Position numbers and translations under genes: made by a program. A DNA stretch of 64,000 bases, from the NCBI GenBank assembly GCA_963702765.1, contig CAVPEB010000014.1, positions 35,485 through 99,484 on the forward strand. The letters are read 5' to 3'. Shown piece after piece: positions 1-9,824 of the stretch. Each line of letters begins with the position of its first letter. Positions within the stretch are counted from its first letter, which is position 1. Origin of the DNA: DATMNR01 sp963702765. GTDB taxonomy: Bacteria; Chloroflexota; Ktedonobacteria; Ktedonobacterales; Ktedonobacteraceae. The notes below the pieces were generated by a model. It was not told where the DNA came from, did no database searches, and saw nothing but the letters and a program-made list of their open reading frames with translations.

Positions 1-833
1 TCTTCTTCAGTAGGTTCACGGCCAAGCTCCTGCAAAAGGCGCTGGCGCTCTCTGCGGATGCGGTTTAAAGCAGTATTTACATAGACAGGAAGACGAATAG
101 TCCGGCCTTTATCAGCTACGGCCCGGCTGATTGCCTGGCGAATCCACCATGTAGCATGTGTAGAGAATCTATGGCCACGCCGCCAATCATAGCGTTGCAC
201 CGCGCGGATCAAGCCAATGTTCCCTTCCTGGATAAGATCGAGCAAGGTAAGGCCACGTCCAACGTAACGCTTGGCAATACTGACTACCAGTCGCAGATTC
301 GCTAGAATAAACTGTTTCATGGCCTCGCGATCACCCATTTCAATGCGCTTCGCAAGCTCGATTTCGCGCTCGTGCGTAATCATGGGGACACGCCCAATCT
401 CTCGAAGGTAGGTCATTACCGCGTCTGATTCACCTGCATCAGTTGAATTAACAGCATTCTCGTCTTGATCTTCTGAACGACGCCTGCGCATGGCAACACG
501 CCTGATAGGGGGTACATCATCTGCTACGATTTTTGGCAGAGCCAGTATAGGGGGATTCTCAAGGTCTGGTGTGGTCGGCAATTGGGTGAGATCTTCATGT
601 GTATCTGACAATTCTTCTAATTCAAGAGGACCTGTATCCATATTAGCGATATCCTCTTCAAACTCCTGTTCGTCTTTGCCAACGTTCTCTATGTCTTCGT
701 CGTTATATTCGAGATCTTTTGTTAGCAACCGATCGACAATTTCATCGCATTGCTTCGTAAGATCGGTATTTTCTGTGTCTGTACCATCCAGAACAAGTGG
801 GGTTCTTGTAGTGGCATTCTCTAATTCAATCAT
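1..833 (-). CDS. RNA polymerase sigma-70 family factor, primary type (3' part outside window)
   Basis: This is the first ~277 codons of a sigma factor that runs off the left edge. After an acidic, low-complexity N-terminal ~130 residues comes region 1.2 (VMTYLREIGRVPMITHERE). Region 2 follows, with the core-binding and -10 recognition signatures NLRLVVSIAKRYVGRG, DLIQEGNIGLIRAV, RFSTHATWWIRQAI and then GRTIRLP, and after it the start of region 3. These motifs are those of RpoD/SigA and group 2 factors. An ATG at 847 gives only five codons before a stop, so the ATG at 833 is the start. The gene sits behind a good -35/-10 promoter at 1043-1071 with a leader of about 200 bases. Group 1 and group 2 cannot be told apart without regions 3-4. 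Confidence 0.93.
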   Translation of the reverse strand, partial: MIELENATTRTPLVLDGTDTENTDLTKQCDEIVDRLLTKDLEYNDEDIENVGKDEQEFEEDIANMDTGPLELEELSDTHEDLTQLPTTPDLENPPILALPKIVADDVPPIRRVAMRRRRSEDQDENAVNSTDAGESDAVMTYLREIGRVPMITHEREIELAKRIEMGDREAMKQFILANLRLVVSIAKRYVGRGLTLLDLIQEGNIGLIRAVQRYDWRRGHRFSTHATWWIRQAISRAVADKGRTIRLPVYVNTALNRIRRERQRLLQELGREPTEE

Positions 834-1042
834 TTTGCGCCCTCCATGAACAGTAGCATCTTAAGCAGCAAGATAGCAATCTCCTCTGTCGGTTCGATCC
901 TATACTCAGGGAAAGTAAACCTTGGATCTGGACACTGTAACTGAGTACCGAGTTGGGAGGAAGTTATAGACGCACACAATTCTGTCTCTCTATCCTCTAA
1001 AGTAAACACAGAAAGAACAGAAAATATTCCTTCGATACTCTA

Positions 1043-1071
1043 ATTATAACGCAAATACCTCTTTTCATCAA
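1043..1071 (-). promoter_or_regulatory. Sigma-70 type promoter of the sigma factor gene
   Basis: Read on the minus strand, TTGATG (1071-1066) is followed after exactly 17 bases by a perfect TATAAT (1048-1043). It points at the sigma gene and leaves a leader of about 200 bases before the ATG at 833. No other strong promoter was seen in 834-1177. Confidence 0.75.
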
Positions 1072-1177
1072 CCGATACAGCTATGAATGCACTTCAATTC
1101 CAAAATGAGAGCATTATGCTATACATATCGTCCCTGGTAACAACATAGATACTTCTATAGATTCATACGTTTCAGAC

Positions 1178-1912
1178 TCACAAAAGTGGCAAGTTGCCAG
1201 ATGGCTTCGTAGAAACCTCAGCATTCGCACTCATGGGGACTTCCTCAAGGTCACTCTGAGCGCCTTCTTCAAGGCTGGCATCTTTCGCATTCGCCTGTTT
1301 CAAAATGCGCGCATTCTTGATCAAACGCGATACTAATATAATGACTATCAACAGGCTCAGAATTAAAAATGAGGAATAACCAAGTACATCGCCTACGGCT
1401 TCCCAACTCGCTCCAAAGACATAACCAAGCATGAGTGGAATAATTGCACCCAGGGCTTCTCCAGAGCTGTCAAAAAGGAGAAAGTAACGATAGGGATAGA
1501 GTTCTGAGCCAGAGAGCAAATTGATAATACCACCTAATGCCGAGAAGAGAAAACGACTCAAAAAAATTGCCCACCCGCCACGAAGTCGAAAATATTGGCG
1601 GGATTGCACAATTCGCTGTGGTGGGATAAGGCGGTTCCACCTTTTTGAACGCTCGATCCAGTTCAGGGCTCTGCTGCCCCAGATGCGACCAATCCAATAA
1701 CCAGTATTGTCCCCACATATCAATGCACTAAAGGAGACAACAAAAAGAAGTGCAAGATTGAAATCACCCAGCGCTGCGAAGGCTCCCGCGGCTAGCAATA
1801 AGAGTGTGATGGGAATTGGAATGCCAACGGCTGCCACATAGACGGTGATCCAGAGCGCAATATATCCATAAGTCTGAAGGAAAGTGAGTAAAAGAGATAG
1901 AAGATTGCTCAC
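1178..1912 (-). CDS. DedA family membrane protein (VTT/SNARE-associated domain)
   Basis: This 244-residue polytopic protein has the DedA layout. A hydrophobic N-terminus is followed by a re-entrant segment around the G-IPIPITLLLLAAG stretch (residues ~30-45). Next comes ICGDNTGYWIGRIWG (residues ~65-80), a conserved glycine/aromatic motif, then the FLSRFLFSALGGIINLLSG segment typical of the VTT domain, and further helices to ~200. The C-terminal ~45 residues are polar and acidic. DedA proteins act in the membrane as lipid or ion transporters/scramblases; the substrate here is unknown. The start overlaps the end of the upstream small gene by four bases, suggesting co-transcription. Confidence 0.85.
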   Translation of the reverse strand: MSNLLSLLLTFLQTYGYIALWITVYVAAVGIPIPITLLLLAAGAFAALGDFNLALLFVVSFSALICGDNTGYWIGRIWGSRALNWIERSKRWNRLIPPQRIVQSRQYFRLRGGWAIFLSRFLFSALGGIINLLSGSELYPYRYFLLFDSSGEALGAIIPLMLGYVFGASWEAVGDVLGYSSFLILSLLIVIILVSRLIKNARILKQANAKDASLEEGAQSDLEEVPMSANAEVSTKPSGNLPLL

Positions 1913-2335
1913 GTCATACTCCTTTCCAATGCAAGCAAGGCATTGACATGCAATTTGGAAAAGGAAAGACGATGAGGATTTTGTTTTCGATAGGTCTTGA
2001 TAGCTGTTTGAATATCCCTGATGATGCTATCGACTGATCGATTATAGCGCACAGCCAGAGTACGAAGAGGAACATGGGCAACAGGCTTGGTATCAGTGAC
2101 GTTTAAGGACCCAACCAAATATCCCTCGGGAACAGAGTAGACACGAGATATATAGTGGATGGTCATCCAGGGCTGGATGGCATTAACATCACCCTGAAGC
2201 CGCGAGCGAACGAGCAAGCTGAAAACGCTGTATTGCGCGTACGGTCTGAAAAGCGCAGAATATCGTTGCGCCCAGTGCCAGGCATAATAGTATGCTTGTT
2301 ACAAAGAGTCTGGAGCGTATACCCACTAGTTGCAC
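1909..2335 (-). CDS. Small membrane-anchored protein, interrupted by a one-base frameshift
   Basis: Two overlapping frames read as one protein. The first (GTG at 2335 or 2326, behind a GAGGAAG site) encodes a signal-anchor helix, RLFVTSILLCLALGATIFC, and a charged linker ending ...LARSLAASG-stop. The second continues immediately with DVNAIQPWMTIHYISRVY, VPEGYLVGSL and a C-terminal basic region. Removing one base from the CCC run at 2192-2194 joins them. The family is not one I can name. The product looks like a single-pass protein with a ~90-residue soluble domain, translationally coupled to the DedA gene. The break may be a sequencing indel or real inactivation. Confidence 0.6.
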
Positions 2336-2379
2336 TACTTCCTCAGTAAAAATTCGTGATGCAATAATTCGAGCCGTGG

Positions 2380-2456
2380 GGCACCAGGACAGCGCAAGCA
2401 CCCCGACTTCTCACGTCCGCATATGTGAGGCACCAGGACAGCGCAAGCACCCCAAC
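2380..2456. repeat. Two copies of a short dispersed repeat (GGCACCAGGACAGCGCAAGC)
   Basis: Near-identical copies of about 27 bases lie at ~2378-2404 and ~2431-2457, upstream of dut. Diverged relatives occur at ~56127-56152 and ~56079-56096. A related motif built on a CCTGTCCCTACA core occurs at ~2472-2485, ~49213-49230 and 56163-56180. These are non-coding, REP-like elements confined to intergenic DNA. Confidence 0.6.
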
Positions 2457-2559
2457 ACCACATCCTCACAGCCCCTGTCCCTACATCTGGATGCCGACGG
2501 TGATACCATCGGAAAGCTATCACTTGACGTTGCAGGGTGTCTCCTCTAGAATAGCAGAC

Positions 2560-3009
2560 ATGGATATTTCTACGCAACTCTTACACGTCGCAATCAAACG
2601 CATTGATACAGACTTACCGCTACCTACCTACGCTACAGCAGGTTCGGTTGGTTTTGATTTGATGTGTCGTGAAGAAACAGAGATTGCCCCACGAACGGTG
2701 GAGCTTATCCCCAGCAATGTCATTGTAAAGATACCTGCTGGTTATATGCTGATGCTAACGTTGAGAAGTAGCACGCCGCTGAGAAAAGGGTTACTCATTC
2801 CAAACGGTGTCGGCATCATCGACCAGGATTATTGCGGAGAGGGAGATGAGTTGAAGGTGCAGGTCTTTAATTTCCGAGAGGAAGCTGTGACGGTTACACG
2901 TGGAGAACGTATTGCCCAGGGGATCTTCATCCCTGTCATGAGTGTTCGATGGCATGAAGTCGATGAAATGGGTCAGGGGAGAGGTGGTTTCGGAAGTACG
3001 GGTATATAA
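2560..3009 (+). CDS. dut: Deoxyuridine 5'-triphosphate nucleotidohydrolase (dUTPase)
   Basis: dUTPase converts dUTP to dUMP and pyrophosphate, keeping uracil out of DNA and feeding dTMP synthesis. At 149 residues it has the trimeric dUTPase length and all five motifs in order: AGSVGFDL (1), LRSST (2), GVGIIDQDYCGEGDELKVQ (3, with the catalytic Asp and uracil-binding hairpin), RGERIAQGIF (4) and the C-terminal P-loop-like RGGFGSTG (5). An in-frame extension upstream to 2425 runs through the dispersed repeat and is not conserved-looking, so ATG 2560 is the start. The stop overlaps the next ATG by one base, coupling it to the J-domain gene. Confidence 0.95.
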   Translation: MDISTQLLHVAIKRIDTDLPLPTYATAGSVGFDLMCREETEIAPRTVELIPSNVIVKIPAGYMLMLTLRSSTPLRKGLLIPNGVGIIDQDYCGEGDELKVQVFNFREEAVTVTRGERIAQGIFIPVMSVRWHEVDEMGQGRGGFGSTGI

Positions 3010-3347
3010 TGTTGGATTATTACGCTATTCTTGAAGTCTCATCTTCAGCAAGCACTTCTGAAATCAAAAAGTCGTATCGCCGCCTTGCCCGTCTCCATCA
3101 TCCCGACCTGAATCAGGATGCTCGTGACACTCAGATCAAACGCCTCAACGAAGCCTATGAAGTGTTGCGCGACCCGAAAAAACGCGCAGCTTACGATATG
3201 CAGCGCAGGGAGAAGCAACAACAAGCAGAAGCACAGGCAGCATTCGTACGCAGCCAGCAGCAGGTCAAGCGAGAACCAAAAATGACATGGATCGAAGGAA
3301 TTATTGGCTTTGTCAGAGAATTAAGAAAGGAGTTGAAAGACGAGTAA
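3009..3347 (+). CDS. J-domain (DnaJ-like) co-chaperone, short
   Basis: This 112-residue protein begins with a complete J domain (residues ~3-64): DYYAILEV, the HPD signature in RLHHPDLN that stimulates DnaK ATPase, and RLNEAYEVLRDPKKRAAYD. A Gln/Glu/Arg-rich helix and an amphipathic C-terminus (WIEGIIGFVRELRKEL) follow. There is no Gly/Phe or zinc-finger region, so it is a type III J protein rather than DnaJ. It is translationally coupled to dut. Its stop codon is immediately next to the restored stop of the convergent WD40 gene. Confidence 0.9.
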   Translation: MLDYYAILEVSSSASTSEIKKSYRRLARLHHPDLNQDARDTQIKRLNEAYEVLRDPKKRAAYDMQRREKQQQAEAQAAFVRSQQQVKREPKMTWIEGIIGFVRELRKELKDE

Positions 3348-4242
3348 TTAGCATGGCTGCCATAGATGCACTGCCTCGTCACTCGCTGACGCAATATACT
3401 GCCCATCACTCGACCAGGCAACAGTTCGTACCCACCGCGTATGACCCCTATACATGCTGACCATTTTACCGGAAATAGCTTCCCAGATCATGCACAGTTG
3501 TATCATCACCACCAGAGGCAATATACTTGCTATCAGGTGACCAGGCTAACGATTTCACAGCATTGTTATGACCTTTATAGATGCACATGCTCTTCCCTGT
3601 AGCGGCTTCCCACACCTGAATTGTCTTGTCCTCACCACCAGAGACGATATAAGCGCCATCTGGAGACCAGGCGATTGCGTAGATCGGGCTGGAAGAAGTT
3701 CCGTACTTTATAAGATTGAAGCCGGTCAATGCATCCCAGGTTTGTACTGATCCATCGAAACTTCCAGAGGCAATACGTTTTCCATCAGGCGACCAGGCGA
3801 TGCCAAATATTCTATATTGCTGAGTGTGAGTATACAGGCGATTGCCGCTAAAAGCAGCCCATACTTGCACTGTGCTATCCCCATATTCCCCACCGGATGC
3901 TATATATGAGTTATCAGGCGACCAGGCGACGCTACGCACGAATCTCGTGTGACCATGGTATGAGACCAGGTCACTACCCGTACTGCTCTCCCACACCTGC
4001 ACAACACCTCCTGTATCGCCACTGGCAATAGAATTACCGTCGGGCGACCAGGCGACCGAGAGCAGGTATGAAGCATGCCCCCGATAGATGCAGTGAACAT
4101 GTCCTGTATATGCATCCCAGACGTGGACGGTCTTATCTCTTGACCCGGAAGCTATAGAGGCACTATCAGGAGACCATGCAACTGCAAATACATTGTCAGA
4201 ATGGCCATGATAGACGAATAAGGGGGTCTCAATGGGCATCAT
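3348..4242 (-). CDS. Seven-bladed WD40 repeat protein, interrupted by a frameshift
   Basis: The open frame stops at 3466 after six WD40 blades. Each blade carries an AWSPD-x-x-x-IASG strand and a closing VxxW dipeptide. Moving one base at about 3488-3494 restores IWEAISGKM, then a seventh blade (RTVAWSSDGQYIAS...VHLW) and a stop at 3350-3348. That gives a complete seven-blade propeller of ~297 residues. The protein has no signal peptide, so it is presumably a cytosolic protein-interaction scaffold with unknown partners. Its ATG immediately follows the mogA-like stop, so the two are co-transcribed. The clean seventh blade argues that the break is recent or is a sequence error. Confidence 0.82.
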
Positions 4243-4728
4243 TTAGTGTTCCCGGGGTCCCTCGATAAGCAGATTGACGGCATGGGGCAATACAGGTAGA
4301 ACATACTCAAGGCACTCTTTTACTGCTTTAGGGCTACCCGGGAGATTGAGAATGAGTGTACGGCCGCGCGTGCCTGCGATGCCTCTGGAAAGCATGCCAA
4401 ACGGGGTATGTTGGAGACTGACTGCACGCATAGCTTCGGCTAATCCAGGAGCTTCGCGGTCGATGACAGCTCTTGTTGCTTCTGGTGTGACATCCCGCGG
4501 GGCCAATCCTGTTCCACCTGTGGTGATTATGAGATTGAGATGCTTATCATCACTCCATTCGCACAATGTGCCTTCAATCAGATCGCGTTCGTCGGGGATA
4601 ATGGCGCCAGCGCTAATGACGGCTTCAGGTAGTTGCATGACCATTTCGCGGATCTTTTCGCCACTGGTATCCTGTCTCGCGCCTTTGGCCCCGCTATCAC
4701 TGATAGTAAGCACTCCAATGGTAATCAC
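4243..4728 (-). CDS. mogA: Molybdopterin adenylyltransferase / MoaB-MogA family protein
   Basis: At 161 residues it fits MogA/MoaB, which adenylates molybdopterin before molybdenum insertion in the cytosol. It has the N-terminal GVLTISDS strand, the nucleotide-binding loop TTGGTGLAPRDVTPEAT (residues ~70-86) and the late GTRGRTLILNLPGSPKAV segment, all characteristic of the family. MogA and MoaB-type paralogues are hard to separate by eye, so the symbol is provisional. No other molybdenum-cofactor gene is in the window. It lies downstream of the CpXC gene and directly abuts the WD40 gene. Confidence 0.85.
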   Translation of the reverse strand: MITIGVLTISDSGAKGARQDTSGEKIREMVMQLPEAVISAGAIIPDERDLIEGTLCEWSDDKHLNLIITTGGTGLAPRDVTPEATRAVIDREAPGLAEAMRAVSLQHTPFGMLSRGIAGTRGRTLILNLPGSPKAVKECLEYVLPVLPHAVNLLIEGPREH

Positions 4729-4759
4729 AAAAGCATTCCTCTATCCCTGATATGAGCAA

Positions 4760-5419
4760 TCATCGCGCAGCCAATTCTCGCATAATAGCTCCAATCTGGC
4801 GGCGCGATCCAAACATCCAGACGGTAAATTCATCGGTCAGATCTTCCACCTCGATCTGGCATTGCATTTCTTGAGCAAGTTTGCGTGCTATATGCAGGAA
4901 CTGCCCGCGTTCGGCGCTGTCACGACTATAGGTATTCAATGCAATTCTGCCAAGGCGCTCTTCCTGACTCAAGACTGCATTGATAAGCACATGCAATTGA
5001 TCCGTACCAAAGACAACTTGCAATGGCGGGATTTCCTGGGCCTGGTCTGATAGGTATACAGCACCTTGCATGCTATCATTTTCTCGGCCATTCCCATTGT
5101 TAGAGTGTTCTTCGCTATCGCCCACAATGGATGTATAGACGTCGCTCAATTTATCAAGAATCATGAGCCTTGCTTCTTCTGGCACGTCGTTGCGCGGGTA
5201 CACATATGCAAGTAGCTTATGGGCTGAATCAGAGTAGATAAATGGGCGCGAGATAGCAGATCGCCTCCCGCAGGCGGGACACGAGGAAACATTCAACAGG
5301 CCAGCCAACACGGTGTATTGCAACTGCGGGTCTGTCGAAACGTTGACGTATTCATAAATTTTGCTGTCAAACACCTCACCACAAGGGCAGGTGAGCGTGT
5401 GATTGGTTGAACGAGACAT
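4760..5419 (-). CDS. CpXC domain protein
   Basis: This 219-residue protein opens with a zinc-ribbon-like CpXC module: CPCGEVF near residue 11 and SSCPACGRRS near residue 46, four cysteines in two pairs. These are followed by the PFIYSDSAHKLLAYVYP stretch typical of this domain. A serine/asparagine-rich linker (residues ~105-120) separates it from a C-terminal alpha/beta region without recognisable motifs. The function of CpXC proteins is not established. It is the first gene of a minus-strand set with the mogA-like and WD40 genes, and lies 17 bases from the truncated 3' edge of the decayed RHS gene. Confidence 0.75.
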   Translation of the reverse strand: MSRSTNHTLTCPCGEVFDSKIYEYVNVSTDPQLQYTVLAGLLNVSSCPACGRRSAISRPFIYSDSAHKLLAYVYPRNDVPEEARLMILDKLSDVYTSIVGDSEEHSNNGNGRENDSMQGAVYLSDQAQEIPPLQVVFGTDQLHVLINAVLSQEERLGRIALNTYSRDSAERGQFLHIARKLAQEMQCQIEVEDLTDEFTVWMFGSRRQIGAIMRELAAR

Positions 5420-8400
5420 ACTACGTTTTCTCTAGGTTAGACGGTGACATATGAAAAGTGTTTCTGAGGAAAGTATATCATATGAGAATAGATGGCCAGA
5501 ATCATAGACTGATCTTTGTCAGCACGATTATCCAGGCTACCCTGCAGCCTACCTCCCAGATCGTAGTAATGCAGGTCGCTGGAGTGGCTGCCGGTGGCGG
5601 TGTAGGTGTGCTCTTCGAGTCCGAAGGCGTAGACGGTCATGGTGGTACCACTACTGGTGGTGATCCGACGCAGCACACGGTTGCCCGAGGCGTCGTACAC
5701 GTAGAGGTCTTTGTTAGCTGAGCCGGCATTCCAATTGACGAAGTGATCGAGCAGGTCGTAGGTCAGGGTCGCGGTGGTGCCGCTGTAGGTGCGGCTGGTG
5801 ACGTTGCCCTAGTTGTAGTAACTGCTGGTAGATCTGCTAGGATTTGCTGGAACAGGTCGAGATGGTGGCATACATGTCGGTCAGTATATGAGGTATGCTG
5901 GTGCTGCTGCCACAGTAGAGATACTGTTACTGGGTGCTGCCTCCGTTGAGCGGCTCTTGCCACAGCTGCCAGAGATGCGTATAGACAAAGGTGTTGCTGT
6001 AGTTGGCTACACTTAAGCTGTTGGAGAGGGTGGAGCTGACACAGGTGTAGTTGATTGCTCCTGGCTGGGTGCCTGAGTTGCCTGCTTACACCAGACGGTT
6101 CTGTTAGTCGTAGCAGAAGTTCTGGCTCTCACTCTCTCCTGAGCTGCTTTTGCCTGGCACGGCAGCCTGGGTGGTCGCGAGGTTGGTGACGTTGCTGGCA
6201 GGGTCATAGGCCAGGGTTTGCGCAAAGACGGCGCCACTGGTGCCACTGCCGCTTTGCCAGGTGGCGCTGGCGCTCGTAGGACGCAGGTTGGCGTAGTAGC
6301 GTACTGCTAGGAGGCCAGCGGGTTGCTCAGCGAGGTCTGGAAGTTGATGGTATATAGTTGGGCGCGGGCATTGTAGACCAGGGTGGCCAGGTTGGCAGAT
6401 GTGGCATTGGCCTGGTTACTAGTAAGGTGGGAGTGCTAGTCGTGGTGTCATAGATCTGGGTGGTGGTGTACTCTTGCTCGCTGGGAGTGGTACTGGTGGC
6501 GGTGGTGGTCAGCTGGTCAGCGTCGTTGTATGTAGTACTGTGCTAGGTAGCTGGGTAAGCTGGTGGTGATGCCACAACTACTAGGGAGGGTGCAGAATTG
6601 CATCTGTTCGGCTGAGAGCCTGCCACGGGCGTCGTGTTCGAAACGACTCGGTCGTGGTGACAGTATCACACCGGGAGTGCCTGTGAGATAGGTTTTGGAG
6701 AGGCTCTGGGTAAACTCTCCTTTGGGGTAGTTGGTGGTGACTGAGACGGTCAGCTTGTTGGTATCATAGGTGTTTTGCACGTAGATGTTGCCTGCGCTAC
6801 AGGCACTGGTAGCGTTGATGGTGGGCGTGGCGTACTGCACGCAGCTCACGCGTCCTAACAGGTCGTAGTTGTAGCTGATGAGATGTTTGTTTGATCAGAC
6901 GGTCGCATCGTCGGTGAGGACGTTACCGTTGGGATAGAGGGTGTAATTGTGCGTGCCGCGATCAGGATAGACGACTGCGTGAGCCGTCCCAGGTAGTCGT
7001 ACTGCGCGGTGGTGGTGACACTGGTGATGGTCTGGCCTGTTTGGGGCGCTTTATCATAGACTTTGACGGAAGTGGGTTCGTTGAGCACGTTGTATTGCAT
7101 GGTCTTTTGTTCGTTGAGTGTGAGGGTGCCTCCATAGAGACCACTATCGAACTGCTGGTAGACGCTACGACCAGGGCATAGTTGAAGCTGATACTGACGT
7201 GTTTGTTGGGGTAGACGCTGGTCACGCTGGCATAGGTATAATTGTTGGGATCGCTTGCAACGGTGCCGGTGGAGTAATTGGTGCAGGCGGTATACGTGCC
7301 AGTCAGGGTGGCGGAACAGGCGATGCTAGGCTCCTGGCTGGATACAAAGAGGGGGTACTGTGCTGCAATGGCTCTGCCTAAGGCGTCGAAGAAGGTGACG
7401 ATACCGCCTGGTGCGACGCCTTGATAGTCTTTGACGCCATTGGGGTACACTCAGCCGCTGCCATGGGTCACTTCAAAGGGCACGCTCTGCCAGACGGAGT
7501 GCGCCTGGTAGTTGTAGGTGGTGATCACTAACGTGTAGTAGCTAGAGCTCGGTCCCGGCGTGCGCGTCTCTGATGGCTCTGCTCAGGCTGTCGTAAAAAG
7601 GTGCTGGACTGCACAGTGCTGTACAGGTACGATTTACTATCGGCTTCATAGCAGGGCAGGGTGCTGCTGTTGGTACAGCTGGAGTTGGTCTTGGACAGAG
7701 TGGTGTAGCCGCTGATATGCAGGGGCAGTTTGAGCTGCACGGCCGGATGCTGCTGGAGTCATAGGTATAGCTGGTGCTGGTGGTCTGGCTGTTGACATCG
7801 GTGGTGCTGGTAGGCAGAAGACCTCTGCGTGTAGTCATAGCTGGTACTGGTGGAACAGGTCAGGGCATTGGTCATAGTTGTTGGTTGGGCGTTGTAGCTA
7901 TAGTAGGATGTGCAGGTTGTGTAGTGGCTCTGGCTATAGGCGCTGCTATAATAATGTACGGGGCAGTGGAGAGCGTGTAGCTGTTGCTTGCGTACAGTGA
8001 GCTGTTCGCAGCAGCCAGCGACATAGACGCTGGCGACGGCATTGCTATAGGCGTCATAGCTCTGGTAGCTGGTGGTGAGAACGGCACCACGCGTTGGAGT
8101 GCAGGCGCTGTTGCTGTAGGTCTTGACGGTGGTGGGCAGGCTTTTCTGAGGGGGTCAGTGTCCCCGAGGGTGCTCCTTGTCGTAGGTGCTATCCTGGCAC
8201 TGCCAGATATGACTAGTGTTATCGGTGCTATCGCTGTGCGTCACGTTGTTGATGGAGTAGTAAGTCCACTCTCCTGACGTTGTCTGGTAGTTGAACGTAT
8301 ATGCTCAGTTTTTATTGAGCGGGTAGATATTCGTAGGGAGGTTAGAGCCGCTGACCTGGTCTTGCTGGAGCACGTGGTACCCGCCACTGGCTACAAGCTC

Positions 8401-9824
8401 ATATTAGAGGGAATAATAGTCGTAGGTATAGGTGTGTTGGACTATGGGAGCGCTGCTACTGTTGCTGCTCTCGTAATAAATGGCCTGGGTGTAGACAACG
8501 ACCTGCTCGCAGGCGGGATAGGTGATGGTGGTGCTGCGGCACGCATTAGAGTTTGTTGCATAATAGGTATTGGTGCGAGTGAGCAGGGTAGTGGGGGTAA
8601 AGCTAGTGCCGCTGTAGACCTCCTCGCGCCACAGCATGCCGCAGGAAGTTCTGATAATCGGACATGGGCGTCCGCCAGCTCTCGGTACTGTAGTAGTAAT
8701 ACACGGTCAGGTCATTGGCTGGGCTGACTGTACAGACCTGCGAAAAGCTCTGGTACTAGGCATGGTAATAGTCTTCTCAATACGTATCACTAGCAGGTAA
8801 CTAGTTGTCACTCACGCAATCCTTATCAACTTGGTTTTGATAGGGGTAACAAAAGATATTCTCGATATAGGTCTCTGTTTTCGATAGGCGGTAGTAACTG
8901 AAGGTGGTTTTGGCGGGCTGCAAGGAGGAGGAACTGCTATAGGTGCAGAGAGCGGTGATGCTGGTGACTACCTGCTAAGCTAAGGTATGATCATCAGGAT
9001 GAGAGTAGTGGACTGTGCAGGTGCTGTTGTTGGTGCAGAAGAGCGCGTAGTAAGGGTCATAGAAGATGGTATTCTTATTTATGATGGTGGGAGTGATATG
9101 GGTATTGTTATAGGCTCTGGCATAGGTGATGGTTACACTCACTTCGGTATTGCGATCTTGGTAGAAGTTCAGGTAATCTCAGCTAGTCTGCGTGCTGTAG
9201 GACTGCGAGCTGACCGTTTGTGTACTGTCGTAGTACGTGTCTGTGAGCAAAGATGTGTAGCTAAACTGGACACTGTGCAGCGTATGACCTGTCTGGTTCT
9301 GATAGATGGTGGGGGTGACGCTGTGAGCAGGTGTTCAGGCGCAATACTGCTGCGCGAGGGTCAGGGGATCGGTGCAGGCGGAAAATGGGCTGTCCGCAAA
9401 GGGCGGGTTCGCAGTGTAGGCGAAGGCATAGCTGCTATCCTCGTAACTCGGCGTGTGCGTCGATGCGACGTAGCTGGTCACACTATCAGGGTGAGCGTAC
9501 TCATGACGAGGGGTGCTCTCGCTGCTATCATCTAATGGGTATCACAGCGCAAGGTCGTCGAGGTCGGGGAGCACTTCGCAGTCGTAGTTATTCCATAGGC
9601 GCACCAGCACAGAGCGGGATGAGTCGCTACTGGTGGAGGAGATCGTACTCGGACTATGATAGAGATAGTCGACGATGACAGACACATCGGTGACCGAACC
9701 AGTGGTGCCTTGACCATAGCCGTAGATGATCTGCTAGAGAGAGGTATCGCGGATGTTGGTATAGCTACAGTGGGGGTGTTCTAGTCTAGCACATAAGTGA
9801 ATAGAATTATCTAGTAGTAGGTAC

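Noticed and set aside
3466..4242. Programmed ribosomal frameshifting in the WD40, Rad50 and nadE genes
   Set aside because: No slippery heptamer plus pseudoknot is evident, and the breaks occur in many unrelated genes. Indel error or decay is simpler.
8362..9678. Plus-strand open frames of 115-182 codons inside the decayed RHS region
   Set aside because: They are antisense to a recognisable RHS gene, are low in complexity (Val/Gly/Ala-rich) and have counterparts opposite the preserved copy. They are by-products of composition.
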